A stretch of 64,000 bases of DNA from Ulva prolifera (taxonomy: Eukaryota; Chlorophyta; Ulvophyceae; Ulvales; Ulvaceae). The position numbers and the translations under genes are program-made. This document shows positions 33,361 to 45,406 of this stretch, piece by piece. The number at the start of each line of letters is the position of its first letter. The stretch's first letter is position 1. The notes beneath the pieces are model-generated. The model ran no database searches. It worked only from the letters and a program-made list of their open reading frames with translations, and was not told the DNA's origin. The stretch spans positions 2,514,501-2,578,500 of the forward strand of contig CM041197.1 of the NCBI GenBank assembly GCA_023078555.1. The letters are read 5' to 3'.

Positions 33361-36254
33361 CTGCATGCGGTTTGTCTGTGACTGGCAAGTCAGTGATGCG
33401 TTCAACTCAGCTGGATGGGAATCACATTATGGTATGGACAGGGCTAGCAAGGGCGAGGGGCTAGCAAGGGCGAGGACGAGGTATCAGTGGCGGTCCGGAC
33501 ACTTGAGATCCGTTGGTGGTATTTGTGTTGTGAATGCCATAAGTTGTGCATTGTGCAATCCCACTTTGGGGCAGGTAAGGAAAATCACACATACCAACAA
33601 ACACATAAGCTTGTAAGCCAGCCAAAGGCTTCCCACAGGCTGCAATGGCCTGCATGCAGCTGCAGTCGCAGTTGAAGTATTATACACCTGGCCATTTTCA
33701 TGATGCCATCTTTGAAATGTTTGAAGTTTCCAGGGGAGCAGGAAGTGGGTGTGAGCAGGTGGGAGTGTGAACAACCTCATGCGCCACACTGAGCACTGCT
33801 GTTGGGACATGTTGTACACACGCAATTGTTCTTACATATCCTTCATCCCTGTGATAAATCTGAGCGTTACAGAACGCTGCAGAGGCATAGGTGGCACAGG
33901 CATTTAATTTGATCCAGGCAACAAGTTCGGCGCCAGGTGTTGCTGGCGCATATGCATTGCGGTGGTCCACGTTGCGAGGTGTGCGCTCATGCACAGACAG
34001 ATTGTCGCGTTGGACAGTACTGTGGCCACATGTGGACGGCAGGGCACATCTGCTGAAGCTGGCAGCGACAGAGGCTTGCCCGACGGAGATGACATCAGGT
34101 GGCAGTAGCTACGCGTGACGAAGTCTGTGCGGGAATTCTGCAACGTCCGAACGCCTCACAGATCACAATAGCCCGGGAAGTTCTAGTCAAGGCAGGCCCA
34201 CGAACAATATCCGTGCATGCGGATGTGTGCATGCGGAGAGCAGCACGACGCCGCAGCGCGCAGCCATGCATAAATTCTCGAGGAAGGATAAGGCTACGTC
34301 ACTGGTTAATGTTGGCGTTAGATGCAGGGCAGTGCCGATGGTGCCCCGGGCGTCGATGCAGGGCAGTTTTCAGTGTGTCAGGTGTCGAACTGTTGAAACA
34401 GATTGATCGAATGCGCCGCTTGCCACCGCAGCTGGCAAGGGCCAACATCTGGCTACCGCTCGCCACCCGCCATTGCTGTTGCACGCATGCAGCTCCGCAG
34501 CTGCAATGTGGAGGGGCTAAATGCACGACACTCGCGCGAATGCCGATGTCCACGACAAGCCGCGCTAGGATCGAACCACCATCAGCAAGTCCACCGCATT
34601 AGCAGGAAGGTGACTGTGAGACACGTGTGCCAAGCAGCCGGCTGCGCTGTAGCCCGCACAACAATTCAAAAACACTGGAGGTCGAAACTGCAAATCCCGC
34701 CCCACGTTGGGTTGACCAGGTCTGATTATGATTCAAATAGTGCAGTCTCTGCGAGTCATCGCCTCTGCACATCAGTGTCGTGCTGCTGGCTATCTCGAGA
34801 TATGTACAAACTGGCCGTGAAACGTTTTCTGCCGTGAAACGGCGATACCAACAACAACCGTTGCGATCTCATCCCGTTATCGCGCCCCATGCAAACATGA
34901 TGCAGTCGCTACCTCGCTGCAATTACATTCGGCGGTACTTGCCGCGTCAGAGCTAGCAGTGAACCGCCACAGCGAGCTGCAGTTGACGATGCTGAGAGTG
35001 TAGTTGCTTCCGCAGCACCCAGCCATGCCAATCACTTACCAAAGGGAGGATCAACAGCAAAAAAACAGATGATAATGACTTCCGAAAGCTTGCTGAAGGT
35101 GGCTTACCTCCTGTACAAATGTGTCGTCCGTTTGCGTGCTCTGATCGATCAGCCCCGGCGGGTCAGTTGCGATGGCCACGGATGATTTGTCGGCGGCATA
35201 TGAGTTGATGGCAGGATACGGCTTTTGAGCCGATAAGCAAGAGAAAATTCCCATCCCACGCGAGCTCTGGTGCCGGTTGGTGCGCTATAGAAGTGCGACG
35301 CGTCGGCGGTACAAATCTACAGACGTAGGTGCCTTCAAGCTGCAGAAGAGCGAACACCACGCACAGAAAATTGTCTGAGCCAAAGATAAAATTATGAAGA
35401 TGGGTGACAGGGAAATCTTGCTTTTGTTACAGACGCATGGCAGTGTTCGCACCAAACAACAACAGATGAAAACGCTTGCAGCGATAATACTATATTTTGG
35501 CATCAGACGTCAACGTTGCGTGCCCAAACTATGCTTCTTGTATATACGAGGCGTCTTGCGGCATGGGATGAAGCCCAGTGCAGCTGTGTTGTTTGCATAG
35601 GACACGTCAATGCACTGAGTGCATGGACGGAGACTAAATGCATGCCATGTGCGTACACGTGGCAGGCGCAAACAAGCCGCGACTCGGGCTAAACCTGTAC
35701 CTGCGCTTCGCGCGTTTGACAAATGATCTAGCCGCGATTGGACAGACGCTGCCTTGCTCTTCAGCCGGAAATACTACACGCACGTTTGTCAAATGTCGGA
35801 AGGTGTCCCGGCGCGCGGCGAGACCTCAAGTGCCAGGTCTCGTTGGCATTGCGTTCGGGGGATCTGCGTGAAGCTACCGCAGCTACGAACAAGTGATACA
35901 ATGTATGCGGTTGCCGTCTGCCGCGCGCAGCTCACATGCTCTGTGACTAGAGCTGGCTGTGCGATTCGGCGGAAACGTTGCTTGCTGTCCATACATTCTC
36001 ACGACGCCATCTGATGAAGGTTACTTGCTAACGAACGCCATTCACATGTGAGAACTTTCGCGGTCTTCCAACTGATGCCAGAGCTGTCATGACACATCCA
36101 AATATACACAGCATGCATAAACACACACGCCCCAGCAACAAGCATCGATCGGGTTAAAGCTTTGAACTCACTCTGGCAGGCACTCTTGAGCTACAGGTCC
36201 TCAAATGCGCAAAAAGACAGGCCAAAGCGGCTTCACAGCTTTGCTGACATTTCA
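33361..36254. other. Mostly non-coding stretch
   Basis: Only the candidate exon at 35108-35254 is supported here. The remaining frames are short and have no splice-compatible partners. Confidence 0.35.
35108..35254 (-). CDS. Candidate 5' exon, possibly of the TPPP gene
   Basis: A 49-codon frame starting with ATG (ATGGGAATTTTC) and ending DDTFVQE at a conventional GTAAGC donor, phase 0. It contains DQSTQTDD, a low-complexity style common in cytoskeletal proteins. The next downstream acceptor in the right phase is that of the TPPP exon at 33360, which would give a protein of about 295 residues. The intervening intron would be about 1.75 kb, longer than others here, so the link is tentative. 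Confidence 0.35.
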
Positions 36255-38997
36255 TTAAAGCTCCTCTGAGCTCCGGCGCCTGGCAAGCTTGTGCGCCAGG
36301 CGGACCCTTGGACGTCGACTGGACTCATGGCGCCTCCCGCATGGCAGCGTCCCACGCAGCCTGTTCCTGTTCAAGCTTGGACAACGGTCTCCGGAAGCCG
36401 TGCCCGAGAGAGCCTGTGCTGTGCCACAGGAGAGCATGCCGAGCCGCAGCTCCACTGTGGTGGTCTCGTGTAACAGCGTCTCCAGCCTGACATGCTTCCT
36501 ACAGGCAGACGGGTTGTCCTTCAGTGCAGGTCTGAAGGCAGGTATTGCAGCAAGAACATCAGAATCAAAGATAACGTCAGCTTGTGCAGTGCTGATTAGC
36601 GCCAGCCTTGCATGCATATGATGCTGACGAGCTGACGCGTTGAATGTGGCGCGGGCCTTCCAACCCTGAGGCGCCCTGCTATAGAGAGGGGCAGTCATGC
36701 GCCTCTGCGTCGGCCAGGGTGTACCGTGGAAAGTACGTAACTGAAAAGTACCTGTGAACGAAGAAGTTGGAAGCGGAAGGTCAGGGAGTTGACTGCTTCA
36801 CAGCAGTTATGGAAAGTGCAGAGTTCACCATCACATGTGCACATGGGATATATAATGCTTCATCCAACAAACATATTCTAGTTCACTAGATGAGTACACA
36901 GTATCTCAATTGGATTATCATTGCAACAACTCATTGAAAAAACAATGACATTAGTACACCTGCCAGTGCTTTGCATCAGCAAGCCCTGTGTGGCTGATCA
37001 AGACTGTGCACATCTTATTTGCTCACAGGCATGGCTGAAATGCTTTGGGGGGGGGGGGGGGGGGGGGGGGTCCCAACAGTCAGTGAGTGCCCCCCCCCCC
37101 CCCCCCCCCCCACATGCATGACCATGGTGTGATATGTGGTTCCTGGCTTCACATCAGTGGCCAGTGTGTGACGCTGGGGAAGCGGGGAGCACACCTTTTC
37201 AATCTGGATGCGGCTGCGGTGCTTGCAAACGCCCCAGGGGTTCTCATACAGCGGCAGCACTGCGGCGACTGCCCGCGTGACCGTTCGCCGCACCACCTCC
37301 TCAGCATCCTCCTCCTCCGCTGCCACAGGCCCAGCCTCGGCACAGCCATAGGCCACCGCCTGCGCAAAGCACAGCATTTGTGATCATGCGCGCCAGCACA
37401 GCCATGATGCATTTGCAGCTTCAGCACTGCTGAGGCAGCTGGCCACTGAGCACACAGAATGCCACCAAAGCAAAGCGGATTGCCGTCGACGACTGAAACA
37501 CCGAACAAGCAAGGCCGGCGAACAGAATCTGCAGTCTGTTCTCCGTGTGTCTGGCATATAGTTTCCGTCGTTCCTGAAGGTGCTGCAGCAGCTGGTGCAG
37601 GGAGCAGCACTAAAAGGCTTGCAATAGTTCATCATGACAGGCGGCGCCTGCGTGGCTAGCGGGCCATCCTCGAAGTCGCACATCTCACACCACAGACCAG
37701 CGGCTGCCACCCATGATGCCTTCAATCGACTTCAGTCAAGAACACGTGGGCTCCGCACCTTTGGTTTACCAGTGCTGCGACTGTTGGCCAACTCCCGGCA
37801 AGCAAGCTTTTCCCGCTCCAATTTGCTCCTGCATGGCGATGATATCCCTAGTTGATCACCGTAGGGATGCGGGCCTCATGCAGTGATGCGGTGGATTCTG
37901 GCAAATGAACGGAGTCCTGCAGGCTCTGCCAGATACAGGGGCACCATGGGAGTGCTACGCTGCTTCCATTGTATGCACTTGATGGCCATCACCGGGAGGA
38001 CACTGCAGGCCCACCAATCACAACTGCCGGTGCCGCACATGGCATGCATGTGGCAACCATCGGAACCCATCAGCTCCCACTGACCAACCCTCCAAAGCTG
38101 GGACTGATGCACCCTCAGCTGAGCTCAGTGTGTCAGCCAAGACGCAAGACAGCATTATTGCATGTTCAAAGCAGGAGTCAGAGATGACAACACGGCAGGC
38201 AGGCAGGCATCGAATGGCTGGTATAGTCACAGTCAGCCCAGGAGCACACATATGGAGCTTGAGCTCCAGAGGCTGCTGCGCCCACCCAGTTCCGCTGTTC
38301 TCTTGATCCTCAGATGAAGATGCAGGCATCTGTGCAGCAGCAGCATGCGCTGGCTGCCCCGTGGAAGCGTGCTTCTGGGTTAGCGTGTTTGTGTACGACT
38401 GACCATGGCGGGCACACGCTTGGCGCAGGATCGCTGTGACGAAGCTCTGCACTATCTCCTGATCTCTCTTCTGTGCTGCTCTTTCCTTTTCAATTTCCAG
38501 TCGATGCCTGCAGCTCAAATTGCTGTAAGCTGTCACTTCAGAATGAAATCACATGTGAATAACAACATGACGTTGTACTGTGCAATCCAACTCTGGCTTG
38601 ACAGCTCCCGCAACGTGGACTGATCGAGGCACTACGTACTACGTACGGCACATGCTGCCACAACCTCAGGAAAAGTCAGCCACAAGAACACACGGGAGAA
38701 CACACGGGCATTCTCTGACTGCTGCTCTGAATGATACAGAATCGTTCAATAAAGCAGGCTGCGTTCACACCCACATTGCTCTCCATCGGAATGGCCACAC
38801 GATAGTGCGCACCTGTGTGGCTGCAACTGCAAAGTTTTCTCATTCCCCCACGCTTGCTCTTGCAACTCCTTGATACGTCTATCGATGGGTGGTGTCTTGG
38901 GGCCTCCACGCGGGAAATACTGGAGCCCTGCCTGTTTGTTGGTGGCACTGCAGACTTCCGCGAATGGAGCACGGACAGGCGCGGGCTGTTCAGCCAT
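36255..38997 (-). CDS. Unresolved gene with coiled-coil segments
   Basis: Several exon-like pieces on the minus strand, not a full model. The first (38997-38813) starts MAEQPAPVRAPF and ends at a GTGCGC donor. It joins in phase to 38507-38404, which encodes a charged helix with EIEKERAAQKRDQE and VTAILRQACARHG, ending at GTCAGT. A 70-bp piece near 37,835-37,766 encodes SKLEREKLACREL. Piece 37359-37195 encodes AEEEDAEEVVRRTV and LPLYENPWGVC. A possible last exon ends at 36255. Junctions between the later pieces do not all close, so at least one exon is missing. I recognise no family; a helical, partly coiled-coil protein is the most that can be said. Confidence 0.4.
37047..37111. repeat. G24 tract facing a C22 tract
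   Basis: G24 at 37047-37070, a 19-base spacer, then C22 at 37090-37111. The two can pair as one long hairpin, or form a G-quadruplex and an i-motif on each strand. It lies just downstream of the 37195 exon boundary, in the presumed intron of the unresolved gene. Confidence 0.9.
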
Positions 38998-40435
38998 CTA
39001 TGCGCGCACGGCACGGCGGTAACAACGATGAAACCTGCATGGACAATGGCCAACTGTATCAGCACACTTGGTAGCACAATAGTTTTTGAGCTGTGGTGGT
39101 TACGATGGTTACGCAGCGAAAGGATTGCTGAAAGACTGTCGTCGAGAAGCGAAGTTCCTCCACAGCCAATGAAACTTCGGCCTGGCCTGACGATCCAGAC
39201 GCCCATAGCTACTTTCAGTAAACAAAGGCGCAGATTATATTCTATGTATGCAGGTTCTAAAGTTACGCAGATTTCACCAACGCGAAGGCAGGTCGGTGAC
39301 TGCCAGACATCAAAGTACTCGCAGCTGCAGCGTACTCTACAAGCACCGCGGGTTCGTCCGAGACATACACAGATACGTCCACTTGAGTCAGAAGCAGCGT
39401 GTAGTTGCTTTTACTTGATCACCACCGCAGACTTATTATATACGAGCAAGGATTGGTCCGATGCGCTGCCTTCGAGCTGGGCAATCGTAGAGCTTATGTT
39501 CCCGGAATTTATCTTCGGTGCCCTCTATGAGCAGCAATTATTTTTAATGTATCTGCTGCATGTGCTTGTGAATGAACATGAATTGCTGCAAGACCTCAGG
39601 AAGCACAAGGAACTGTCCGCCCGGAAATGTGTCTTCAAGTGCAGCCACGTATGCCACGGCACCAGGATCCGCCTACCAAGTACAGCACAATAGGCCAGCG
39701 TCGAGAAGTAAAGCGCTATTTCAAGCCGACACAGCTGACTCAACAGTCATCAACTATGCCTGAGAGAGCCTTGGAACCTACACCAGGCAGGCACTCACGT
39801 GATACCAGGCACATGTGCAGCTGTGCGGATCCTGCAGGGATACCTGCCTCTCCGACTTAACATCATCGTGACAATCGGCCTTGTAACACGTATGCAGCTG
39901 CTAGTCACCAGTTGGTGACTGCATGTGCACCACCTCCTGTGCGGGCTGCACCTGTGATGCCAGTGAGGGCTGCACCTGTACCTGGTGAATGGATGGAGGA
40001 GTACAGGCGCTGAGCCCATGCACATTTCCTGCTGGGCTATTGTCAGGCTGCTGGGCTTCCCAGTACGCTGCAGAAGCAGCCATGCCAGGCCAGTCTACTT
40101 CGTATATCAGCATCGCCTTATTACTGTGAGGCATGCATGTCAACGCTTGAATATGTCCGGTCATGGGCCCAGCATACGCAGGATCACTCTGGTCGCAAGC
40201 ACGTGCAAGTGCCCAGAGGTGCGCTCGACAAGATCAATGGCCCAACGATTTCTGTGGCCGTGCATGAGCATCGTCGCTATGTGCCTCTGAAAGTGGGAAA
40301 TACCATATTGTCACACTGACGAAATGCATGTTTTCGTTGTAGGTCAGGCAAGATAGCCTGGGCCTAAACGCTCTGTTGTCTGGGTCATGCCGAAGTGGGA
40401 CGCTTGGTCTCCAGTCGGTGTCAAGTCATCGCAAC
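38998..40435. other. Divergent intergenic region
   Basis: Lies between two head-to-head genes, the minus-strand coiled-coil gene and the + strand bestrophin gene, so both promoters should be here. A short hairpin AGTCACCA/TGGTGACT occurs near 39,902. A minus-strand frame at 39,901-40,164 (containing LIYEVDWPGMAAS) has protein-like composition but no partner. Confidence 0.35.
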
Positions 40436-43400
40436 ATGATTCTGTACGAGAAGCGCTTTTATGGGCTAGCTCTCCTATGCCACCTGTTTGGATCGGCGAT
40501 CCCTAGGTCTGTGCCGTTCGCGGTGTTCGGAGGGCTTGTCGCGTACATACTGCGCCTGAGGTATGGCCAGTACCTTGAGGAAAACTGGCGACATCCTGCA
40601 CCATATCAGGCGATTGCTTTCATCGTAGGCTTCATGGTCACTTTCAGGTGTGGCTGAGCTGGTGTCAGAGTTACTAGTGCGTAATTCAGCATGCCGGAAT
40701 CCTTGTGGTCAACATCCGCTTCCGGCGCAGGAGCAATTTTGGCTACAATCGATACTGGGAGGGCTGTACCAATATGCGGCTGATGTCGCAGAAATTCGCG
40801 GATGCAGTTGTCCAGGTGACCAGCGCACATCCCGCTCAGCACCGGGTAGATGACAGCCATTCGCAGTTCGGCTTGCACACTGTCTGATCCTTCAGCAGCC
40901 AAATTGGACAGAATATCCTCATGTAGCAAACACATAATGTCTGCGTGCGATGTTCCGTGCCTTCATGAAGCTAGGCAAGCATTGCTCAGCTCCAGCAGCA
41001 CTGTGGCCACCAGCAGCACCAGCTCTGCTTCATGCAACGCCACGCTCAGCATCGATGACACCCCGCACATTCTGTAGTCTATTCATGTTGCTGTGAAGTT
41101 TATCGCATATATGTGCACAGAGCAGTGATCGGATCACATGCTGCAGGTGATCACCTTCGACACCGGAGCCCTGCCTGATGATGCATCAGCAGAGCAGCTG
41201 CGCGACTGCGCCATCTTCCGGGACACATACCTCCACATCACCTCGCTGCTGCACGCCATTGCAATACAGACGCTGTGCAACGACGCCCCTGGTGCAGACC
41301 TCGTCATGCATGACAGTCTTGCACACACGCCAGCAGCAGATGCCCGCCAGGAGCGCCTCGACGCCATCTTCGGCCGCACCCACATGGGCATGTCTTCATG
41401 GCAGGATGTCTTCATGCTCAGAGGCCGTGCGTCTCCCTCCCGCACTGCCTGTGAACGCCTCAGCCACCTGCCTCGGGAGAGACGGGGCTTGGGCTGCCGC
41501 CGACACAGCTGGCTGAGCACCCATGGCCACAGCGCCAGCAGCAGCATGTTTTCTTTCTTAAGGCAGACACTGAAGCGCTACTCGCATCGATTCGACAGGT
41601 CCCATTTCACGAATAAACCGATAGCCACAGCGCTGCCACCACAACGTAGATCTCTACCAGGTCGAGGAGGGCGTCTGCGCACAACATCCAGCCTCTCTAC
41701 CTGCATGTATCACTTGATCTATGATTGCAGCGTCCGAGTAAGCACGACATCCATCCAATGTCACATGCTGGACGTGCACACAGAGCACCCAGCAGCTGCT
41801 GCTTGCCCACCATGCCCCCCCCCCGGCTCTGCCTACTGACACACCTTAGGCTCGGTGCAGCGGCTGTTGCTTGCGTACGCATCCACATTCCCGCGTCACC
41901 CGGTTTGTCGCCGGGCCTGCAAGGAGCAGTGCCAGGAGGTCTTTGCGTAGCGGCATGGGCCGCCCCCACCACCGAATGCATGCAGGCGCCCGTGCTACCA
42001 CATCACACACCCCTGATGGTGCTCCTTGCAGGCCCAACGACAGGCTGTGTGGTGTGAAATAGTGGGGGAGATTGCCTTCCGGCGGCCGCAGTGCACGCAC
42101 ACCCCTTCCACCGCATGCGTGACCGCTACCAGCCGCACAATCGCCGGCTCCACACCGATGGCACCCGGGGCTGCCTCGTTGAGTTGTGTAGTGCAGTGCG
42201 CTTGACTGTGGTGTCGCACGGGTGCAGGCAACCCGCCTCGGCCGGGCCGCGGGCAGCGGCTGCGGCAGCGGCTCGTGCTTCCCGTGCTCGGTGGCCTCTC
42301 GGACGAAGAGCAGGTCGCCCTCGGCGACATCGACCTCGAGGCCAGCCCCTTCGCCGACGCCACCGACTTCCACGGCTTCCTCCTCAACAACGGTGCGGCA
42401 CCACGCCATGCATGCGTTGCATGCATGTGGCATCAGTGACGTGCCTGTCTCAGTGATGCGCCTGCGTGGCCCGTGCGGCGGGGCTCTGCTGTGTCTACGT
42501 GCAGGAAGAGGTCGGGTGAGTGTCGGCGGTGGCGGGGGTGCGGGTGAGGGGTGAGTGCTGTGGTGCAGGGATGTTTGCGCCGCGCAGCAGCAGCCGCATG
42601 CAGACGATCATGGCGTGGCTGCAGCAGGCGATCATGGAGCGGCGGCGGCAGGGGGGCCTGCAGGTGCCGGCGCCGCTGCTGACACGCATGTACCAGCTCC
42701 TCTCGGACGGCATGCTCGGCTACGAGCAGTGCCGGTGCGCATTCCCCCCCCCCCCCCCTTCCACTGACGCCGACGTGTCTCTAGCCTGGCCTCGGCATGT
42801 GCAGACCCGCAGCGTCGCTGTCAATTCTGGCGGCATGACTTTGGTACTGGCTGGAGCTTCCATCCTTCATATGTGCAAACCATGGCTGCATTTTCTTAGT
42901 TTCCTGTGAAACATGACGGACGGGGCCGCCTGTTGACCACCAGCATGCTGCCACCCTCCATGTGTGCACACCATAGCTGGACCGTCTTGGACCCCTGCCA
43001 AGCATGAAAGACGCTGCATGTACAATCATCATGCCCCCCCCCCCCCTCCCCCCCCCCCCCCCCATCGAGTACGCAATGCAGGAAGCTCGCAACAATCCCC
43101 TTCCCGTTCCCGCACGCGCAGCTCGTGACCGCGACGCTCGTGCTGTTCACGCTCACCCTGCCGCTCATGCTGGCGGCGTTCATCGACAGCGCGCCGCAGT
43201 GCGCCATGGTGGCCGCGCTCACGGCGGTGCTGTACTGGGGTGCGCACGAGGTCTCCCGCGAGCTCGAGGACCCCTTCCTCATCTGGTCCTCCACCTACAA
43301 CTGCCTGCCCTTCACGTCGCTTCAGTGGGCCTTCAACGAGGACGCCCTCGCCTTTGCCTACTCCGTGGTGCGCCCCGTGCTGCCTTTGTTGCTTTCTGGA

Positions 43401-44456
43401 TTCGGCATGCTGGCGCGCTGTGCTCCGCAGTTTGTTGTTTCGCATGCTTTGGCAGTGGTGTTGTTCCTGCACAAGCTGTGTGAAGACCGGGGTGGCCGGT
43501 CCGTAGAGCTGTGGTTTGAGTCGATTGTGGCCGCGATGAATTGCTGCCGCGTTGCCTGCCACGGCCATACGAAGGCAGGCGTTTCCGGCATTGCAGCGTG
43601 TCTGGAGAGCGCAGCCATGGCTGTTTGCTCATGAATGTTGATGCCCTTGCGGCAGCTGTGCATGCATGCCATACCGTGACGCCTGCAGCGCGGTCTGCCA
43701 TGCCCCTCTTCACAGTCTGCCGTGCCCCTCTTCACAGTGGACTGATAAGGTGCAAGCCCACCGAACACGCGCCTTCGCCTGTCCGGCACGTACTGCGCAT
43801 GCGTGTCGGGTGATACACACAGACATGCACGCGAGCCGGGCTGTGTGCGCTCCCAGCCACCTCGGCAGGTCTGTGACCGCGGAACCGCCCTGCTGCAGAA
43901 ACCCCCTGCAGCCGCGCGCGCAAACGGCCTCTTCCCGTCGCTCTCACGCCGCATCCCGGTGCGGCAGTACAAGGCCGGCGAGGGCGGCCTCGCGGCGCGC
44001 TCCCCCTCAGACTCCCACCTCCCCGGCCTCACGACCGTCTCCCGCCTCGCCGGCGCGTCGCCGTCCGTCGGCAGCCTGCCGTCGCAGCCCTCCTCCACCT
44101 CCGAGGTGTCGTTTTCCGCGTTCTTTGAGCAGGCGCGGCCGCGGCCTGTGGCCCGCGAGGGGCGGGTGGCCGAGGCGCAGCACGCGGGGCGGGGGGGGGC
44201 GCGACGGTGGGAGCGCGCGGCGAGTGTGCCTGGTGCGCGGGGGGAGGACGAGTGGGCGGCTGGCGGGCACGCGCGGAGCATGCATGCCGGCCAGAACGGG
44301 GGAGGGTCGCCGCTGGCGCATGCTCATGGGGGGGCTTTTATGAACGGGCCGGGCAGCTGGGGGGTAGCGGAGCAGGGTCCGCATGTAGACACAGCGCGGG
44401 AGGCGCCGCCGCCGGGGTCGGCTGGGGACGCGAGTGAGCCGCTGCTGCCCCGGTGA
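40436..44456 (+). CDS. Bestrophin-like anion channel
   Basis: Seven exons: 40436-40647, 40731-40815, 41147-41426, 42228-42392, 42569-42734, 43082-43367 and 43899-44456. All phases close, giving 583 residues. Bestrophin/UPF0187 hallmarks: MILYEKRFYGL start, first membrane helix near residues 15-35, second ending GFMVTFR, then SNFGYNRYWEG (the RTNxAYxRYWE motif), LLHAIAIQTL, and later PFPHAQLVTATLVLFTLTLP with two more membrane segments. EDPFLIWSSTYNCLP corresponds to the conserved D/E-rich pore-proximal segment. Plant and algal bestrophins conduct chloride or bicarbonate across thylakoid membranes; some are linked to the carbon-concentrating mechanism. No clear plastid transit peptide precedes the first helix in this model, so location is open. 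The last exon adds about 180 residues of Ser/Pro/Gly-rich tail ending SEPLLPR. Donors: GTGTGG, GTGACC, GTGCGT, GTGCGG, GTGCGC, GTGCGC. Confidence 0.9.
42744..42758 (+). repeat. C15 run just after a bestrophin donor site
   Basis: Starts about 10 bases into the 42735-43081 intron, after GTGCGCATT. Confidence 0.85.
43034..43063 (+). repeat. C13-T-C16 run before a bestrophin acceptor
   Basis: Ends 18 bases before the GCAATGCAG acceptor at 43081. Probably serves as, or displaces, the polypyrimidine tract. Confidence 0.8.
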
Positions 44457-45406
44457 TATGCCGGGATGTGTGGGATGTGTGCTGTGTACTCTCAGGCATG
44501 CTACCTCACAAAATTCAGCCGAGCATCTGTGCCATTGCTCTAGAGCTTACACGCTGGCAGCGCTGATCAAAAGGTGTTGCAGCGTGATTGGGAGGCAGTG
44601 ATGCAGACTGGCTTCGCTGAAGCCCTCAGGGCAGTGCATATTGGCTGGCTGCTTGTGTGAATATGTGACCGTGAGTATGGATTCTGGGTGTCCCGGTCCG
44701 ATGGTTGTGGATGCTGCATCAGTGTGTGCTGTAGTATGCTTGGCAGCATGGGCCATTGCCATGACCAGTGCCCCCCTCCAACCCATCCGAGACATCAAGC
44801 AAATGTTGAAGACAACACCAACGTACATGGTTTAAATCGTGGAGACTTCTCCGCTACATGTGAACCCCGTCAACTCCGCACTCATGTTTGTTCTGCAGCC
44901 CGATTTACAGAAACGGTTCAAGGTCATCTGCAGCATTTCTCGCAGCTGAAATAGTCCTGCAATGCTGATGCCGTTTCGGAGCAACATCTCAGATGCTCCA
45001 TCTGTATACCTACTGAGGACCTAGGAGCACCCGCAAGGCAATCCTGCAGACGTCCTGCATGCAAGCCTACTGCATCGCTGCTGCACACTCCAACACCCAT
45101 CTCCATGCTATTTCAACACCTATGAAACACATGCAACTAAACGCGACTCACAAGCACAGTCATCCAACGCGACTGTCTCACTCATAGCGCACCGGCGCCA
45201 GCTACTCCCCTGACTCCAAAATCGATCATGTGGCTCAGTCTGCTTTCACGAATCAAAACAAGCACCTGGAACCCTGATTGGACAGTTCCCCGGGCTACAT
45301 GCGCAACACGCACATTGCTTCGTACGCTGACGCTGGCCAGCAAACCTGACGATCTGCTTCTCATCTTGCTTATTTTGTTGGAGATTTTGAGCGTCACGTT
45401 GCGCCC
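44457..45406. other. Convergent intergenic region
   Basis: Between the bestrophin stop and the stop of the next minus-strand gene. No gene is seen; it should contain both 3' ends. Confidence 0.4.

Noticed and set aside
34560-34640. Possible tRNA on the minus strand (GGTTCGATCC)
   Set aside because: The T-loop-like text has no matching 5-bp stem, acceptor stem or D-arm around it.
38815-39693. 292-codon open frame on the + strand
   Set aside because: It overlaps the antisense of the MAEQPAPVR exon, lacks splice-compatible neighbours and has no family-like segments; it looks like a chance frame.
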